A stretch of DNA of 47,021 nucleotides, taken from the NCBI RefSeq assembly GCF_018332455.1, contig NZ_BOPZ01000027.1, positions 1-47,021 on the forward strand, read 5' to 3'. A program made the position numbers and the translations under genes. Shown piece by piece: positions 14,315 through 23,177 of this stretch; the stretch's first letter is position 1, and every line of letters begins with the position of its first letter. The notes beneath the pieces are model-generated. The model was not told the origin of the DNA, searched no databases, and saw only the letters and a list, made by a program, of their open reading frames with translations. Origin of the DNA: Clostridium polyendosporum (lineage in GTDB: Bacteria > Bacillota > Clostridia > Clostridiales > Clostridiaceae).

Positions 14315-16687
14315 CTAATTATATATATCAGAAAACTCTATTTTAATTCTTTCCACCTTATCTTCACTTGTATAAATATTAAGGTCATTAGAGTTTTCAT
14401 CCTCATGTGTCAATCTTACAGGAATCTCTATTCTAAACTCACTTCCTTTACCCGGAATACTTTCTAATTCAATAGTTCCATCATGTAAAGCTACTAATTC
14501 CTTAACTAATGAAAGACCTATGCCGCTTCCTTCTCTATTTCTAGATAAAGACTTATCCACTTGAACGAACTTTTCAAATACTGAAGGTTGCTTCTCAACA
14601 GGTATTCCTACTCCAGTATCTTTAACAGATATAACTATGCTATTCACCTTATCATATATACTAACTTCTATACTTCCACCACTAGGGGTGAATTTTATAG
14701 AGTTTGATAGTAGATTAAGTATTATTCTTTCCATGGCATCTGGATCAAAAGCCATGATTTTTTCTTCTATTTCTGTATCAAATATAATAGAAATACCTTT
14801 ATTTTCAACATAATTAACAACTGATAATACAATATTTTCCACTACATTTACTATATCCTTATTCGAAAGCTGAGTAAAAAAATGTCCAGCATCAATCTTT
14901 GTTATGTCAATAAGATTCCCTATGATTCTAAGAAGCCTATAGCAGTTTTGTCTCATTATACTTATATAATTTTCTACACTTTTTTGTTCTTCGTTAAATG
15001 CACTAGTTTTCAATTCTATAATTTGAAGAGCACTAAAAATTAAATTTAATGGTGTTCTCAGTTCATGAGAAATATTAGAGAAGAAATTAGTTTTTAACTT
15101 ATCATAATGCATCATTTCTTGAATAAGCTTTGCATTTTCTTCATTGTTCTTATGATCTGTTATATCAAGTCCAAATAAAACTAATCCTCTACGGGTTCCA
15201 TCATCATTAAATAGAGGTATTCTTAATGTATCATAAAATTTATTAATGTTCTCTTTTTTATCTAGTATAACTTCTTCATTTCTATACATAGTACCTGTGT
15301 TCCATGCTTCTTCATCTTTATTTATCCAATTTGCTAGTACATACTTTTCATGAATTGATAAATTAATTAATTCATCAAGATTTTTATTTTCAAAATCTTT
15401 TTCACTAATATTTAATAAGCTTAACACTGTACTATTTGCCCTAAGAAATTTGCCCTCAGGACTTCTCATGTAGATTATATTAGGAGTGGAATCCATTACT
15501 GTATATAACAAATTCTCACTATCAAATAATAATCTTTCAGCAAGTCTACGTCTATATATATTCGTAATGACAAAAGCTAGTGCTAATATACTAATAAATA
15601 TAATACCTGTTATTAAATATAAAACTTGGGTTTTAGATATATTATAAGATTTAGAAGGTTGATTGACTATCTGTGACCCTTTAGGCAAAGTTTTTAAATC
15701 AATATGAAATTGTTTTAGCTTATCATAATTAAATACATAGTTATGAGCCGAATCTTCAATAACCGGAATATCCGATGGTTTCTCACCATCTAATATTCTT
15801 AAAGCCAATTTACCTACTTCTTTTCCTAAATCAGTACCATATGTAATCACCCCTCCAACACTTCCATTTTTAAGTTGGCTATGTGATTTAGAGTATACAG
15901 GTATATTCACATCCTTAAATAAAATCTCTGCAGCTTTTGTTATTGATATATTTTTACCAGCATCATCTTTAAATTGTGCATCTAAATAAATAATAGTATC
16001 TTTAGGTAAATTACTTATTTTATTTTTAACTTTTGTAATATTCTCTTCATCTGAAAATAAAAAATTAACTTTATCCTTATATAAAGGTATTAAATCTTCT
16101 ATTGAATTTTTATAACTTATTCCCATTGATGTATTATCTGTAACTACAAATATTTGTTTAGTATTAGGATGAAACTTTAAAGCAATATCAATAGTCTTTT
16201 GAATATCTGAACTTTTTACTAACCCTGTAAAAAGCGGGTGTTCGCTAATAATAGACTCATTAAAGTTATATACACCGCTAAATACAACAGGGGTATTAGG
16301 AAATAACTTATCTCCATACTTTAGCAAAAAATTAAATGCATTATCATCTAAACCAATTATGACATCAAATTTATTATTTAAAAAACTATGTTTATACAAC
16401 TCATAATATTGTGACCAAGATCTTTCTCCTAAACCCATATACTCCATTTTTACATTTATATTTTTTTACTATCTACAAACTGTGAATTTATTGAAGATAT
16501 AATTTGATCAGTCCATTTCCTTGATTCATTTCCAGATAAAATAGTACTTTCATTTCCGTAGGAACTTAAAATTAGCACATTTTTTTCTCCTATACTCTGA
16601 GCAAGAACAGTTCTTGGAAAAAGAAGAAAAAATGTAATAAAACATATAAAAAAAATACATTGTTTTTTTGTATTTATTATTTTTCAA
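14315..16687 (-). pseudogene. Sensor histidine kinase with ABC-substrate-binding-like sensor, frame broken twice
   Basis: The open part (16447-14315, 710 residues) has, in order, a periplasmic-binding-like sensor of the ABC_sub_bind type (about 1-255), one membrane segment (about 273-293), a PAS domain (about 305-430), HisKA with 'NFFSNISHELRTPLN' (His near 459), and HATPase with 'NLLSNSIKFTP', 'DTGVGI' and 'GSGIGLSLVKEL'. Upstream in other frames lie a signal peptide ending T-V-L-A-Q-S and the sensor start 'IGEKNVLILSSYGNES'. Two runs of seven A (16467-16461, 16669-16663) separate the pieces; 8 and 6 A respectively would restore one frame from a TTG at 16687 with AGGGGG upstream. Decay, phase variation or sequencing indels are possible. 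Confidence 0.8.
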
Positions 16688-17186
16688 AATAGCTTATTCC
16701 CCCTAAAAATATAGTGAATTAGCACTATATTTTTAATTGCTGTCATTTCATTAAGTGAAATCTAACTAACACTAAAAAGACTCGATGTCTTTTCAATGTT
16801 AATTATGACATACTTCTTTTGTGTTTTGATACTTACCTAAATCTACTATATGTATTCTATTAAATAATTTAATACTACGACATAATTTTATATAATTATA
16901 TCATATAATTCCCAATTCTATTTTACTATCTTTCAAAATATAACCATTAAACAATAGTAATAATTTCCTTCATAGCTATAAAGCCGCTAAATTATTATAC
17001 CAGATTAGATTTCTTGATAGCCTTCTAAATGCTTATTGTTTATATAGTAAATATTTGAATATATTTACTATATATTATAACAACTCTTACTTCTATCTAT
17101 TATTTTCCACTATTTTGTATTTAAGTAAATTATATTATAATATTCTATATATAAATTGTTTTGACTTAGTGAAATGAGGTACTAAA
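16688..17186. other. Divergent intergenic region between the kinase and the channel gene
   Basis: No gene is visible. It contains a small hairpin (AAAAGAC with GTCTTTT at about 16774-16793), an adjacent TTTCA/TGAAA inverted repeat near 16747-16760, and very A+T-rich sequence. Promoters for both flanking genes should lie here, but no clear consensus pair can be picked. Confidence 0.4.
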
Positions 17187-17948
17187 ATGAATAGGAAGTT
17201 TGTTTTTTACGAAATAATTATGGCCATGTTATCATTGCTAGTGGTATTTATCTTAACTATCCAAATTACTATAAATCTTACCCCTACTCAATCCCTAATA
17301 TTAGATTATATAGATACTTCTATTTGGACTATTTTTTTAATTGATTATATAGTAAGACTATTTTTATCAAAAAACAAATGGTCTTTTATAAAAAATAACA
17401 AACTAGATCTAATAGCTATAATTCCTATTAATTCCTTACTTAAATCTATAAGAATAGTTAGATTATCTAGACTTGTAAAGTTAATTAAATTCACTAAATT
17501 TTTAAGAACAATTATATTTTTCTCAAAATTTAAAAGTAAGATAAATAAATTTATAACAACAAATAACCTTAATTATGTTATTTTTATAACTATTTTGATA
17601 GTATTCAGTGGAGCTATAGGTATTAGTATAGCTGAAAATATGAGTTTTGGTGATGCTATATGGTGGGCTTATGTAACTGCGACCACCGTTGGATATGGAG
17701 ATATATCCCCTGCTACTGGAATTGGTAGAATTATTGCGGCTGTACTTATGTTAGTTGGTATTGGGTTCATTGGAATGCTTACAGGTACTATAGCAACCTT
17801 TTTCTTAGACAAGAAAACAGTATATAAAAGCTATAAAGAAGAAATTATTGAGGGTATAAAGAATAAGCTTGATGAATTTGATAAGCTTGACCATAAAGAT
17901 ATTGATGATATGTATGCGGTACTCAAATCACTTAAAAATGATAATTAA
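17187..17948 (+). CDS. Voltage-gated-type potassium channel
   Basis: A 253-residue six-transmembrane protein: S1-S3 at about 8-60, an S4-like basic helix around 84-108 ('SIRIVRLSRLVKLIKFTKFL'), S5 at about 130-149, the pore with the K+ selectivity filter 'TTVGYGD' at 166-172, and S6 at about 180-210. A short charged cytosolic tail follows with no RCK domain. TGAGGT precedes the ATG. It carries K+ across the membrane. It converges with the lipoprotein gene on a shared terminator; a relic copy of this junction lies at 6.46-6.59 kb. Confidence 0.9.
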   Translation: MNRKFVFYEIIMAMLSLLVVFILTIQITINLTPTQSLILDYIDTSIWTIFLIDYIVRLFLSKNKWSFIKNNKLDLIAIIPINSLLKSIRIVRLSRLVKLIKFTKFLRTIIFFSKFKSKINKFITTNNLNYVIFITILIVFSGAIGISIAENMSFGDAIWWAYVTATTVGYGDISPATGIGRIIAAVLMLVGIGFIGMLTGTIATFFLDKKTVYKSYKEEIIEGIKNKLDEFDKLDHKDIDDMYAVLKSLKNDN

Positions 17949-17959
17949 AAATAAGCTAA

Positions 17960-17991
17960 TAAAAAGCCTAGGAGTTTATCCTAGACTTTTT
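17960..17991. terminator. Shared terminator between channel and lipoprotein genes
   Basis: AAAAAG-CCTAGGA pairs with TCCTAG-ACTTTTT around a short loop, with A- and T-runs on the two sides. It serves both convergent genes. The same element recurs at 6509-6540. Confidence 0.8.
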
Positions 17992-18005
17992 CAGTAACAA
18001 CAAAT

Positions 18006-18617
18006 TTAATCATGGTTAAAATAAATTACATTTCCAACTTTATCATCCTTAGAGAAAACAATCTGAATACCTGAACCATCTTTATTAGCCCATCTGCGTA
18101 TTACTCCAATAACACTAAGATCAGTTTCTTTTCCAGTAATATTACATTCTACTCCTTCTCCCCCTAATATGTTTATTACGTCCTTATAATCCATATCTTT
18201 TTTAATTTTATCAACTTGCTCTTCCTTTACAGGTTCTTTGCAAAGAGATGCTATTTCTGAGTTTGAACTATAAATAGCTGTTTTTGCAAACACCATATTT
18301 TTATCATTGTATATAACAGAAACTCCATAGCCAGTATCCATATCCTCATAATTAACAGTACCTTTTATTGCATATTTACCAGTTTCAGCCTTAGGTTCTA
18401 AATCTAATGTAGAATCAACTTCTTCTTTTGTCATACCTAAATTAACTTTTTTATAAGCCTCTAGTACTTCTGATTTTTTATTGTCTAAGCTACTACTCGA
18501 TGCTGAAGAGCCTGACTGATCTTTTGAAGAATTATTTTTTGAAGAACAAGCTGTAAAAATTGAACTTAAAAGCATACAGACTGAAATAACTACAGCAATT
18601 CGTTTAAATTTGATCAT
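18006..18617 (-). CDS. Lipoprotein with tandem BamE/BLIP-like domains
   Basis: A 203-residue protein with a signal peptide and lipobox ('MLLSSIFTAC', Cys24), a Ser/Asn-rich linker to about residue 50, then two weak repeats starting 'YKKVNLGMTKEEVDSTL' and 'VDKIKKDMDYKDVINILGG'. This resembles the BLIP-like/DUF3862 and SmpA/OmlA fold family, small outer-surface domains thought to bind other proteins. It should be anchored on the outer face of the cytoplasmic membrane. The target is unknown. AGGGGGAT lies before the ATG. Confidence 0.75.
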   Translation of the reverse strand: MIKFKRIAVVISVCMLLSSIFTACSSKNNSSKDQSGSSASSSSLDNKKSEVLEAYKKVNLGMTKEEVDSTLDLEPKAETGKYAIKGTVNYEDMDTGYGVSVIYNDKNMVFAKTAIYSSNSEIASLCKEPVKEEQVDKIKKDMDYKDVINILGGEGVECNITGKETDLSVIGVIRRWANKDGSGIQIVFSKDDKVGNVIYFNHD

Positions 18618-19000
18618 AAGAAATCCCCCTATTACTTTTTACCTACTATATTCATCTAAAATATAACAATAGTTTTTGATTTTATCAACTGTTTCTAAAT
18701 TAATTTCAGGAGTAATTACAAAACTATAGTGTTAAAGAAATTTAATTAATAAATAGTTGAGATACATAAGGCTATAGCTATAATATAATTTAAACTCGAA
18801 GGTGAAGTGATTTCGAGACTCCAGCGTTTGATAAAAAACAAAAACTTTTAGAAATAGCAAAAAATCATACTTCTTTCAATATATAAGTGATAATTGCAAG
18901 CAATTAATATTTTAACCAAAAAAGGCAGTGTTTTAAATACACTGCCTTTTTGTATATAGAATATTGAGTATACTTGTTATAATCTTTGTTTAAATATAAT
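18618..19000. terminator. Intergenic region with bidirectional terminator (18,918-18,951)
   Basis: A 13-bp stem (AAAAAGGCAGTGT with ACACTGCCTTTTT) lies downstream of the YczE gene and works on both strands. Upstream, around 18,794-18,819, a CTCGAA/TTCGAG inverted repeat is seen. No gene is visible in the rest. Confidence 0.7.
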
Positions 19001-19654
19001 CTAAGCTTGGGCACTTATTTCATATTCTTCAGTTCCAATTATCATATTTACAAACTTTTTTCCATGAGGAAGACAAAATTGTATTGATGGTCCTATTAAT
19101 AGTAGTGATATTATTGTACCAATACCAAATACTCCACCTAATAAAAGTCCTACTGCTAAAAAGCTGATGTCTAATCCCATACGAATCCAACGATATTGAA
19201 AATTAGTCTTTTCCTGTATTATGAATGGAATAATATCATTTGGTGCAACTCCTACATCGCTTGCTGAAAGTATAGCAAATCCAACTGCAATTATAAAACA
19301 TCCTAATACAACTACAAGTGCTCTTACAACTATATTATAAGATTCAATTGGAAAATATGAAACTGCTTTTATTCCAAGATCAATAATTGGACCTACTCCA
19401 ACAACACAAATAAGTGTTCCTATATTTATATGACTTCTTCCAACAAAAAGTATTACACAGAAAAATGTAAACAAAATAATCATATTAGCCATTCCTGGTG
19501 TTATGTTTAATCTAAATGCTAATCCTTGAGTAAACACAGTAAATGGATCAGATCCTATATTAGTTTTTAAATACAATGCTACTCCAATCTGAATTATGCT
19601 CATTCCTACAAAAAATAAAATTAGTCTTTTGATTAAATTTTGTTTCTTATTCAT
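19001..19654 (-). CDS. YczE/YitT-like integral membrane protein
   Basis: A 217-residue protein with five or six hydrophobic segments and the YczE-family pattern: 'QIGVALYLKTNIGSDPFTVF', 'NIGTLICVVGVGPIIDLG', 'SASDVGVAPNDIIPF' and 'FGIGTIISLLLIGPSIQF'. The family's function is unsettled; some members sit beside MFS or regulatory genes. GGAAGAG precedes the ATG. No operon partner is present. Confidence 0.8.
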   Translation of the reverse strand: MNKKQNLIKRLILFFVGMSIIQIGVALYLKTNIGSDPFTVFTQGLAFRLNITPGMANMIILFTFFCVILFVGRSHINIGTLICVVGVGPIIDLGIKAVSYFPIESYNIVVRALVVVLGCFIIAVGFAILSASDVGVAPNDIIPFIIQEKTNFQYRWIRMGLDISFLAVGLLLGGVFGIGTIISLLLIGPSIQFCLPHGKKFVNMIIGTEEYEISAQA

Positions 19655-19765
19655 GTCATCTCTTCCTTTTCATTATATTTTATAAATAATTTTTGTAATT
19701 ATTCAGCTATATACAATGCAGTATATTGTATAAAAGTTAATATATTATAACCAAATAACTACAAG

Positions 19766-19975
19766 ATCCTAAATAAATGAGACTTAAAATCTCATCATTA
19801 TTGGAACGTTTGTAGATAATACCAAAAATTTATTATTGCGTTTAGAAAATATTATAACTAAATAATTATTACTTTTCAACATCGCCATATTCCTTAAATA
19901 ACAAATATTAGGTACAAGCTCCTAAATAAATGAAATTTCACGCGTATTCTTATGGCAACGTTTATATAATACCAA
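19766..19975 (+). repeat. Diverged direct repeat of about 65 bp (19,766-19,832 and 19,918-19,975)
   Basis: Both copies share TCCTAAATAAATGA, then TATGGCAACGTTT-like and ATAATACCAA-like blocks in the same order, with diverged bases between. The second copy leads directly into the sensor-kinase relic. The first contains a TGAGA/TCTCA hairpin. The function is unknown; it could be a footprint of duplication or of a lost element. No gene is seen in 19,655-19,984. Confidence 0.5.
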
Positions 19976-19984
19976 TACCCAATA

Positions 19985-20175
19985 CTCCTCTTAATAGCAC
20001 TCTACATGGTGGAACAACCTCAGTAAAAAGCAAAGAGAGTTATGGCACTGAATTTAGTATACGTATTCCATGTAAATTAGCAGATGAAAATTATAAAGAT
20101 ATTGCATGTTGTGATGCTATAGATAACAGCTGTATTGAAAAAATTAATATAGAGTTCTTAAATATATATAACTGA
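19985..20175 (+). pseudogene. Sensor histidine kinase, 3' relic
   Basis: The frame encodes the very end of a HATPase domain: 'LHGGTTSVKSKESYGTEFSI', then R-I-P-C-K-L, and a tail ending 'IEKINIEFLNIYN'. This matches the end of the kinase at 14.3 kb ('LHDGTIELESIPGKGSEFRI' and 'VERIKIEFSDIYN'), so it is a fragment of a paralogue. The N-terminal codons from an ATG at 19930 have no ribosome site and do not resemble a kinase. Confidence 0.8.
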
Positions 20176-20301
20176 AAATGAAATTAAATATTGGTGCACA
20201 GTAACCACTCCGAAGTTACTACAAACGTATTTATAGAAATTTAAGAGACTTGTGGTAACTCTAACCATAATAATAATCATCATTCACAATAGAAGCTAAA
20301 A

Positions 20302-20334
20302 AAGATGACTCCTGTAAAATACAGAAACCATCTT
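20302..20334 (-). terminator. Terminator of the HxlR gene
   Basis: AAGATG (20302-20307) pairs with CATCTT (20329-20334), with an inner CTGT/ACAG stem. On the minus strand it is followed by TTTTTTAG. It lies about 25 bases past the HxlR stop. Confidence 0.75.
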
Positions 20335-20360
20335 CTTAAAGTTTCATAGACCTTTTAATA

Positions 20361-20696
20361 TTAACTTCTAATAAAATCAATATATTCTATTCCCCATTCA
20401 AACATCTTATCCATAACTTTTAAAAATTTATTACCCATGTCAGTTAAAGAGTATTCCACTTTTGGAGGAACTTCCTTATAAACTTCCCTATGAACAAGTC
20501 CGTCTTGTTCAAGTTCTCTTAGCTGTTGTGTTAAATACCCTTGTCTTATACCTGGTAAAGCTTTTTGTAATTCATTGAATCTCTTAACACCATCTTTTAA
20601 CTGCCATATTATCACAATCTTCCATTTCCCGCCTATTACATTTTGAGTAACACCTACAGGACACTTAATTTCTAACAATTCTGTTCTTCTTTGCAA
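20361..20696 (-). CDS. HxlR-family transcriptional regulator
   Basis: A 111-residue winged helix protein: 'IKCPVGVTQNVIGGKWKIVI' with the conserved redox-type Cys near the N-terminus, 'RFNELQKALPGIRQGYLTQQL' recognition helix, wing 'VHREVYKEVPPKVEYSLT'. HxlR proteins often sense aldehydes, quinones or oxidants through that Cys. The start is TTG at 20696 with AGGGG about 9 bases upstream; no ATG or GTG fits. It is divergent from the flavin-fold gene at 20836, its probable target. Confidence 0.85.
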   Translation of the reverse strand: MQRRTELLEIKCPVGVTQNVIGGKWKIVIIWQLKDGVKRFNELQKALPGIRQGYLTQQLRELEQDGLVHREVYKEVPPKVEYSLTDMGNKFLKVMDKMFEWGIEYIDFIRS

Positions 20697-20711
20697 CCTT
20701 TATACCCCTTC

Positions 20712-20735
20712 CATAGTACAGTTTTTCATACTATG
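20712..20735. promoter_or_regulatory. Probable HxlR operator
   Basis: CATAGTA (20712-20718) and TACTATG (20729-20735) form a perfect 7-bp inverted repeat with a 10-base spacer, in the divergent promoter region beside the hxlR start. A related GTAC pair lies at 20,735-20,752. TAGTA/TACTA half-sites are of the type bound by HxlR proteins. Confidence 0.55.
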
Positions 20736-20835
20736 TACAAAAAAACATCGTACTTGTGTAACTATATAATACACTATAATATTATATTTAATTACATGTA
20801 ATTTATCAAATTTTATAAATATTTGGAGGATGAAA

Positions 20836-21249
20836 ATGAAGGAAATATTAAAGCATTTAAAAGAAGGTATAAGTGGAGCATTTGCCACTGTTGAGAATAG
20901 AAAGCCTGATGTAAGACCTTGGCAGTTCCAATTTGAAGAGGACGGAAAATTTTATTTTTGTACTGCTAATACTAAAGACGTGTATAAACAAATGAAAGAA
21001 AATTCATTTGTTTCATTTACAGCTACAACAAACGATTATGTTACCGTAAGATTATCTGGTGAAGCTATCTTCGTTGAAGATTCAGATTTAAAATTGAATT
21101 TAGCAACAAAAATATTTGAAAAGCAACCAGGAATAAAGAATATATATAAATCAGTAGACAACCCTATTTTTGAGGTGTTTTATATTGAGCATGGCGAAGC
21201 AGTTATAGCTGACTTTTCTGGTCAACCCCCAAGAAAAATTAACTTCTAA
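20836..21249 (+). CDS. Pyridoxamine-5'-phosphate-oxidase-fold (flavin/F420-type) protein
   Basis: About 137 residues in a split-barrel FMN-binding fold: 'ISGAFATVENRKPDVRPWQF', 'FYFCTANTKDVYKQMKENSF', 'VTVRLSGEAIFVED' and a C-terminal 'GEAVIADFSGQPPRKI'. Such small proteins bind FMN or a related cofactor and reduce or sense small molecules; the substrate is not readable. The ATG at 20836 has TTGGAGG 6 bases upstream; the ATG at 20830 overlaps that site. It is divergent from hxlR and probably induced through it. Confidence 0.8.
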   Translation: MKEILKHLKEGISGAFATVENRKPDVRPWQFQFEEDGKFYFCTANTKDVYKQMKENSFVSFTATTNDYVTVRLSGEAIFVEDSDLKLNLATKIFEKQPGIKNIYKSVDNPIFEVFYIEHGEAVIADFSGQPPRKINF

Positions 21250-21395
21250 AAGAGAGGTTTGAAAATTTGTATATGTGTATTTTAGATAGTTAAGAATACT
21301 TTGTGCACATATATTTAAATAATAGTATAAATATCATGTACCACTATAAAAAGCTTTAAGAAATCATATCTAATATATATTAGGAGGAAACATCT

Positions 21396-21656
21396 ATGGA
21401 TTTACAAAACATAAAAGAAAATACTGTTACTAATGTTTATCATATTGATTCAGAGAGAAAAGTACCTCTTCATAAACATGATAATCATGATGAAGTATTT
21501 TATTGTATTAAAGGATCTGGCTTTGGTATATTAGAAGATAAAGAAATAGAATTAACAGTAGGAAAAGCATTTATTGTTCCAGCTGGAGTAATGCACTCAA
21601 TGAGAACAGATGATAATATTTATGTAAGTTCTTTTTTAATTCCAGTAGTTGAATAA
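21396..21656 (+). CDS. Small cupin-domain protein
   Basis: An 86-residue single cupin barrel with the metal-binding motif 'PLHKHDNHDEVFYCIKGSG' (two His and a Glu) and the second motif 'FIVPAGVMHSM' supplying the last His. A divalent metal is expected, but the reaction is unknown. AGGAGG lies 8 bases before the ATG. It follows the flavin-fold gene by about 145 bases and may share its regulation. Confidence 0.8.
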   Translation: MDLQNIKENTVTNVYHIDSERKVPLHKHDNHDEVFYCIKGSGFGILEDKEIELTVGKAFIVPAGVMHSMRTDDNIYVSSFLIPVVE

Positions 21657-21685
21657 TTCTAATTAACTAATGAAGAGTGTATAAG

Positions 21686-21745
21686 AAAGTCTGGGCCTCC
21701 TTTTGGTATACCATAAAAATATATCCAAAAGGAGGCCCAGACTTT
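21686..21745. terminator. Long perfect hairpin, bidirectional terminator or repeat element
   Basis: A perfect 21-bp stem (21686-21706 with 21725-21745) with an 18-nt loop lies between the convergent cupin gene and the 89-residue gene. A related, less perfect hairpin with the same AAGTCTG-N-G-N-CTCCTTTTGG arm occurs at 29,937-29,993. Confidence 0.75.
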
Positions 21746-21762
21746 TATTCTGTCGTATAGCA

Positions 21763-22032
21763 TCAATATAATTCAATATTATTCTTTCTTAATTCTTTGC
21801 TTGGGTTCAAGTTTAAAATCTTGCATAATCTAATAAATTCATGATAAGCATGCACAAATTTCTCTATAACAATATCAGAACTTTTAGCATTTCTTGATGC
21901 TAATGGGCAATTCTTTAAATAATATTCTAAACGCCAGTTTTTATGCCCTAAAAAATTTTGAAATTGATTCAGTGTCCTTATTGTGTTTACCAACATCCTT
22001 CTAGTTTGCAATTCATTTGTTACATTTCCCAC
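21763..22032 (-). CDS. Small basic protein of unknown function
   Basis: An 89-residue, mostly helical protein ('LQTRRMLVNTIRTLNQFQNF', 'DIVIEKFVHAYHEFIRLCKI') with no recognisable domain or membrane segment. The start is GTG at 22032 with a GGGGGG-type ribosome site 6 bases upstream. Single gene, convergent with the cupin gene across the long hairpin. Confidence 0.6.
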   Translation of the reverse strand: MGNVTNELQTRRMLVNTIRTLNQFQNFLGHKNWRLEYYLKNCPLASRNAKSSDIVIEKFVHAYHEFIRLCKILNLNPSKELRKNNIELY

Positions 22033-22455
22033 TACTATCCCCCCTTTATATATTTATTTCTACATAAAAAGATAGTTTCCTCTTAAATTTTACATTTAAG
22101 TGATTATATGAATTAGTAAAAAAGTCTCTAATAGAATATTTATAATTAAATTATACTTTATAGATGCATTTTAAATTCATTAATAATTTGTTTTTCTGAT
22201 TATTTAAAAATCACATACTCATTTACGATAAACTTATTTAAGATAAACAAAATATTGTATATTTTTTCATAGATAGTGAAAAAATACTTTGTGTAGTAAA
22301 AAACTGTAGACCTCCATCTATAACTAAACGAGTGAGCAGGCCACAGGCGGCCAATCAACCGCTTTAACCAGACTTGCTCTGTTGCAGGTGAATGAGGTCG
22401 TTACAAAAAGGAATGTTTTGGAACTTTAATCTTACAGAGAAAGGAGATGTATTTA
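22033..22455. other. Intergenic region where base composition changes; possible structured leader
   Basis: Up to about 22,310 the DNA is ordinary A+T-rich sequence with a motif shared with 4639-4686. From about 22,330 it becomes GC-richer. GAGCA (22334-22338) can pair with TGCTC (22375-22379) around a GGCC/GGCC hairpin (22339-22352), a possible folded 5' leader of the two-gene cassette. No clear left end of a transposon is seen. Confidence 0.4.
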
Positions 22456-22776
22456 ATGGCTATATACCGTACTGATTGGCATGCGGTAACTTCCTATGCG
22501 CCAACAAGAACGTTCGATATAATTCTTCCCAGTCCCACCCGGATTGGATCACAAGTCAGCCTATATGCTCGTTCAGGCGGAGGAGCAAGCACAGTAGGGA
22601 TTAAGAGTATCCGTCGTCGCAACGCGTCAGGTTCGGATGAAACAATTGACTTCGGACATTGGCTACAATGGCCCGCTGTCCGCTTTGAAGATAAGCTTAT
22701 TTCAATTACCTTTGCCATTGGTAATGGTGCCAACCAAGGCGCTGGCATATTAGCACGTATGGACTTTTTTGACTAA
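22456..22776 (+). CDS. Unknown protein, first gene of a GC-rich cassette
   Basis: A 106-residue protein that looks all-beta: 'MAIYRTDWHAVTSYAPTRTF', 'GSQVSLYARSGGGASTVG', 'DFGHWLQWPAVRFEDKLIS', ending 'GAGILARMDFFD'. It has no signal peptide or membrane segment, and I do not recognise a family. The ATG at 22456 has AAGGAG 9 bases upstream. Base composition is foreign: 29 of 60 bases at 22501-22560 are G or C, against 14 of 60 at 21601-21660. It precedes a second foreign gene by 15 bases, and both sit beside a Tn3-type transposase relic, so they look like transposon cargo. Confidence 0.65.
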   Translation: MAIYRTDWHAVTSYAPTRTFDIILPSPTRIGSQVSLYARSGGGASTVGIKSIRRRNASGSDETIDFGHWLQWPAVRFEDKLISITFAIGNGANQGAGILARMDFFD

Positions 22777-22791
22777 TGAAAGGAGGAAGAC

Positions 22792-23109
22792 ATGGATTTT
22801 ATATCTACCGGAAATGCACAAGTGAAGTCCTACAAGTGCTGTGTTTTGTTTGACCGCTCTGACGGAGCGATACAACACATACACAGCGTTGTAACCATGG
22901 AGGGTGCTGATGAAACTCCAGAACATATCATGGAGCAGAGAACGCTTCAATTAGGGAAGGAACTGGGAGTTGACGTAACACAAATGGAATTACTCCATGT
23001 GGACCCAAATAGTATGCAACCAAATAAGCAATATGCAGTGGATTTGAGCAAGCGATGCTTGGTTGCAGTCGGGCAGCCATTTGATGAAGCTAAAGAACAA
23101 AATAGCTAA
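22792..23109 (+). CDS. Unknown protein, second gene of a GC-rich cassette
   Basis: A 105-residue mixed alpha/beta protein: 'VKSYKCCVLFDRSDGAIQHI' (strands), then 'HIMEQRTLQLGKELGVDVTQ' (helix), then 'KQYAVDLSKRCLVAVGQPF'. I do not recognise it. It starts 15 bases after the first gene with AAAGGAGG before the ATG, so the two are an operon. Codon usage shares the GC-rich bias. A hairpin follows. The pair probably acts together, but no role can be read. Confidence 0.65.
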   Translation: MDFISTGNAQVKSYKCCVLFDRSDGAIQHIHSVVTMEGADETPEHIMEQRTLQLGKELGVDVTQMELLHVDPNSMQPNKQYAVDLSKRCLVAVGQPFDEAKEQNS

Positions 23110-23122
23110 CCCGACTTAAATG

Positions 23123-23155
23123 AAGTCCCAGTGTAGACCAATCACTTGGGACTTT
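23123..23155 (+). terminator. Terminator of the GC-rich cassette
   Basis: AAGTCCCAGTG pairs with CACTTGGGACTT (one bulged base), followed by TTTCGCT. It ends the two-gene operon just before the transposase relic. Confidence 0.6.
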
Positions 23156-23177
23156 TCGCTCTAAGCTGGTATTATAG

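Noticed and set aside
22258-22330. Left inverted repeat of the Tn3-type element
   Set aside because: I looked for a GGGGTA-type end matching the candidate right end near 24,224 and found none; the left end is presumably deleted.
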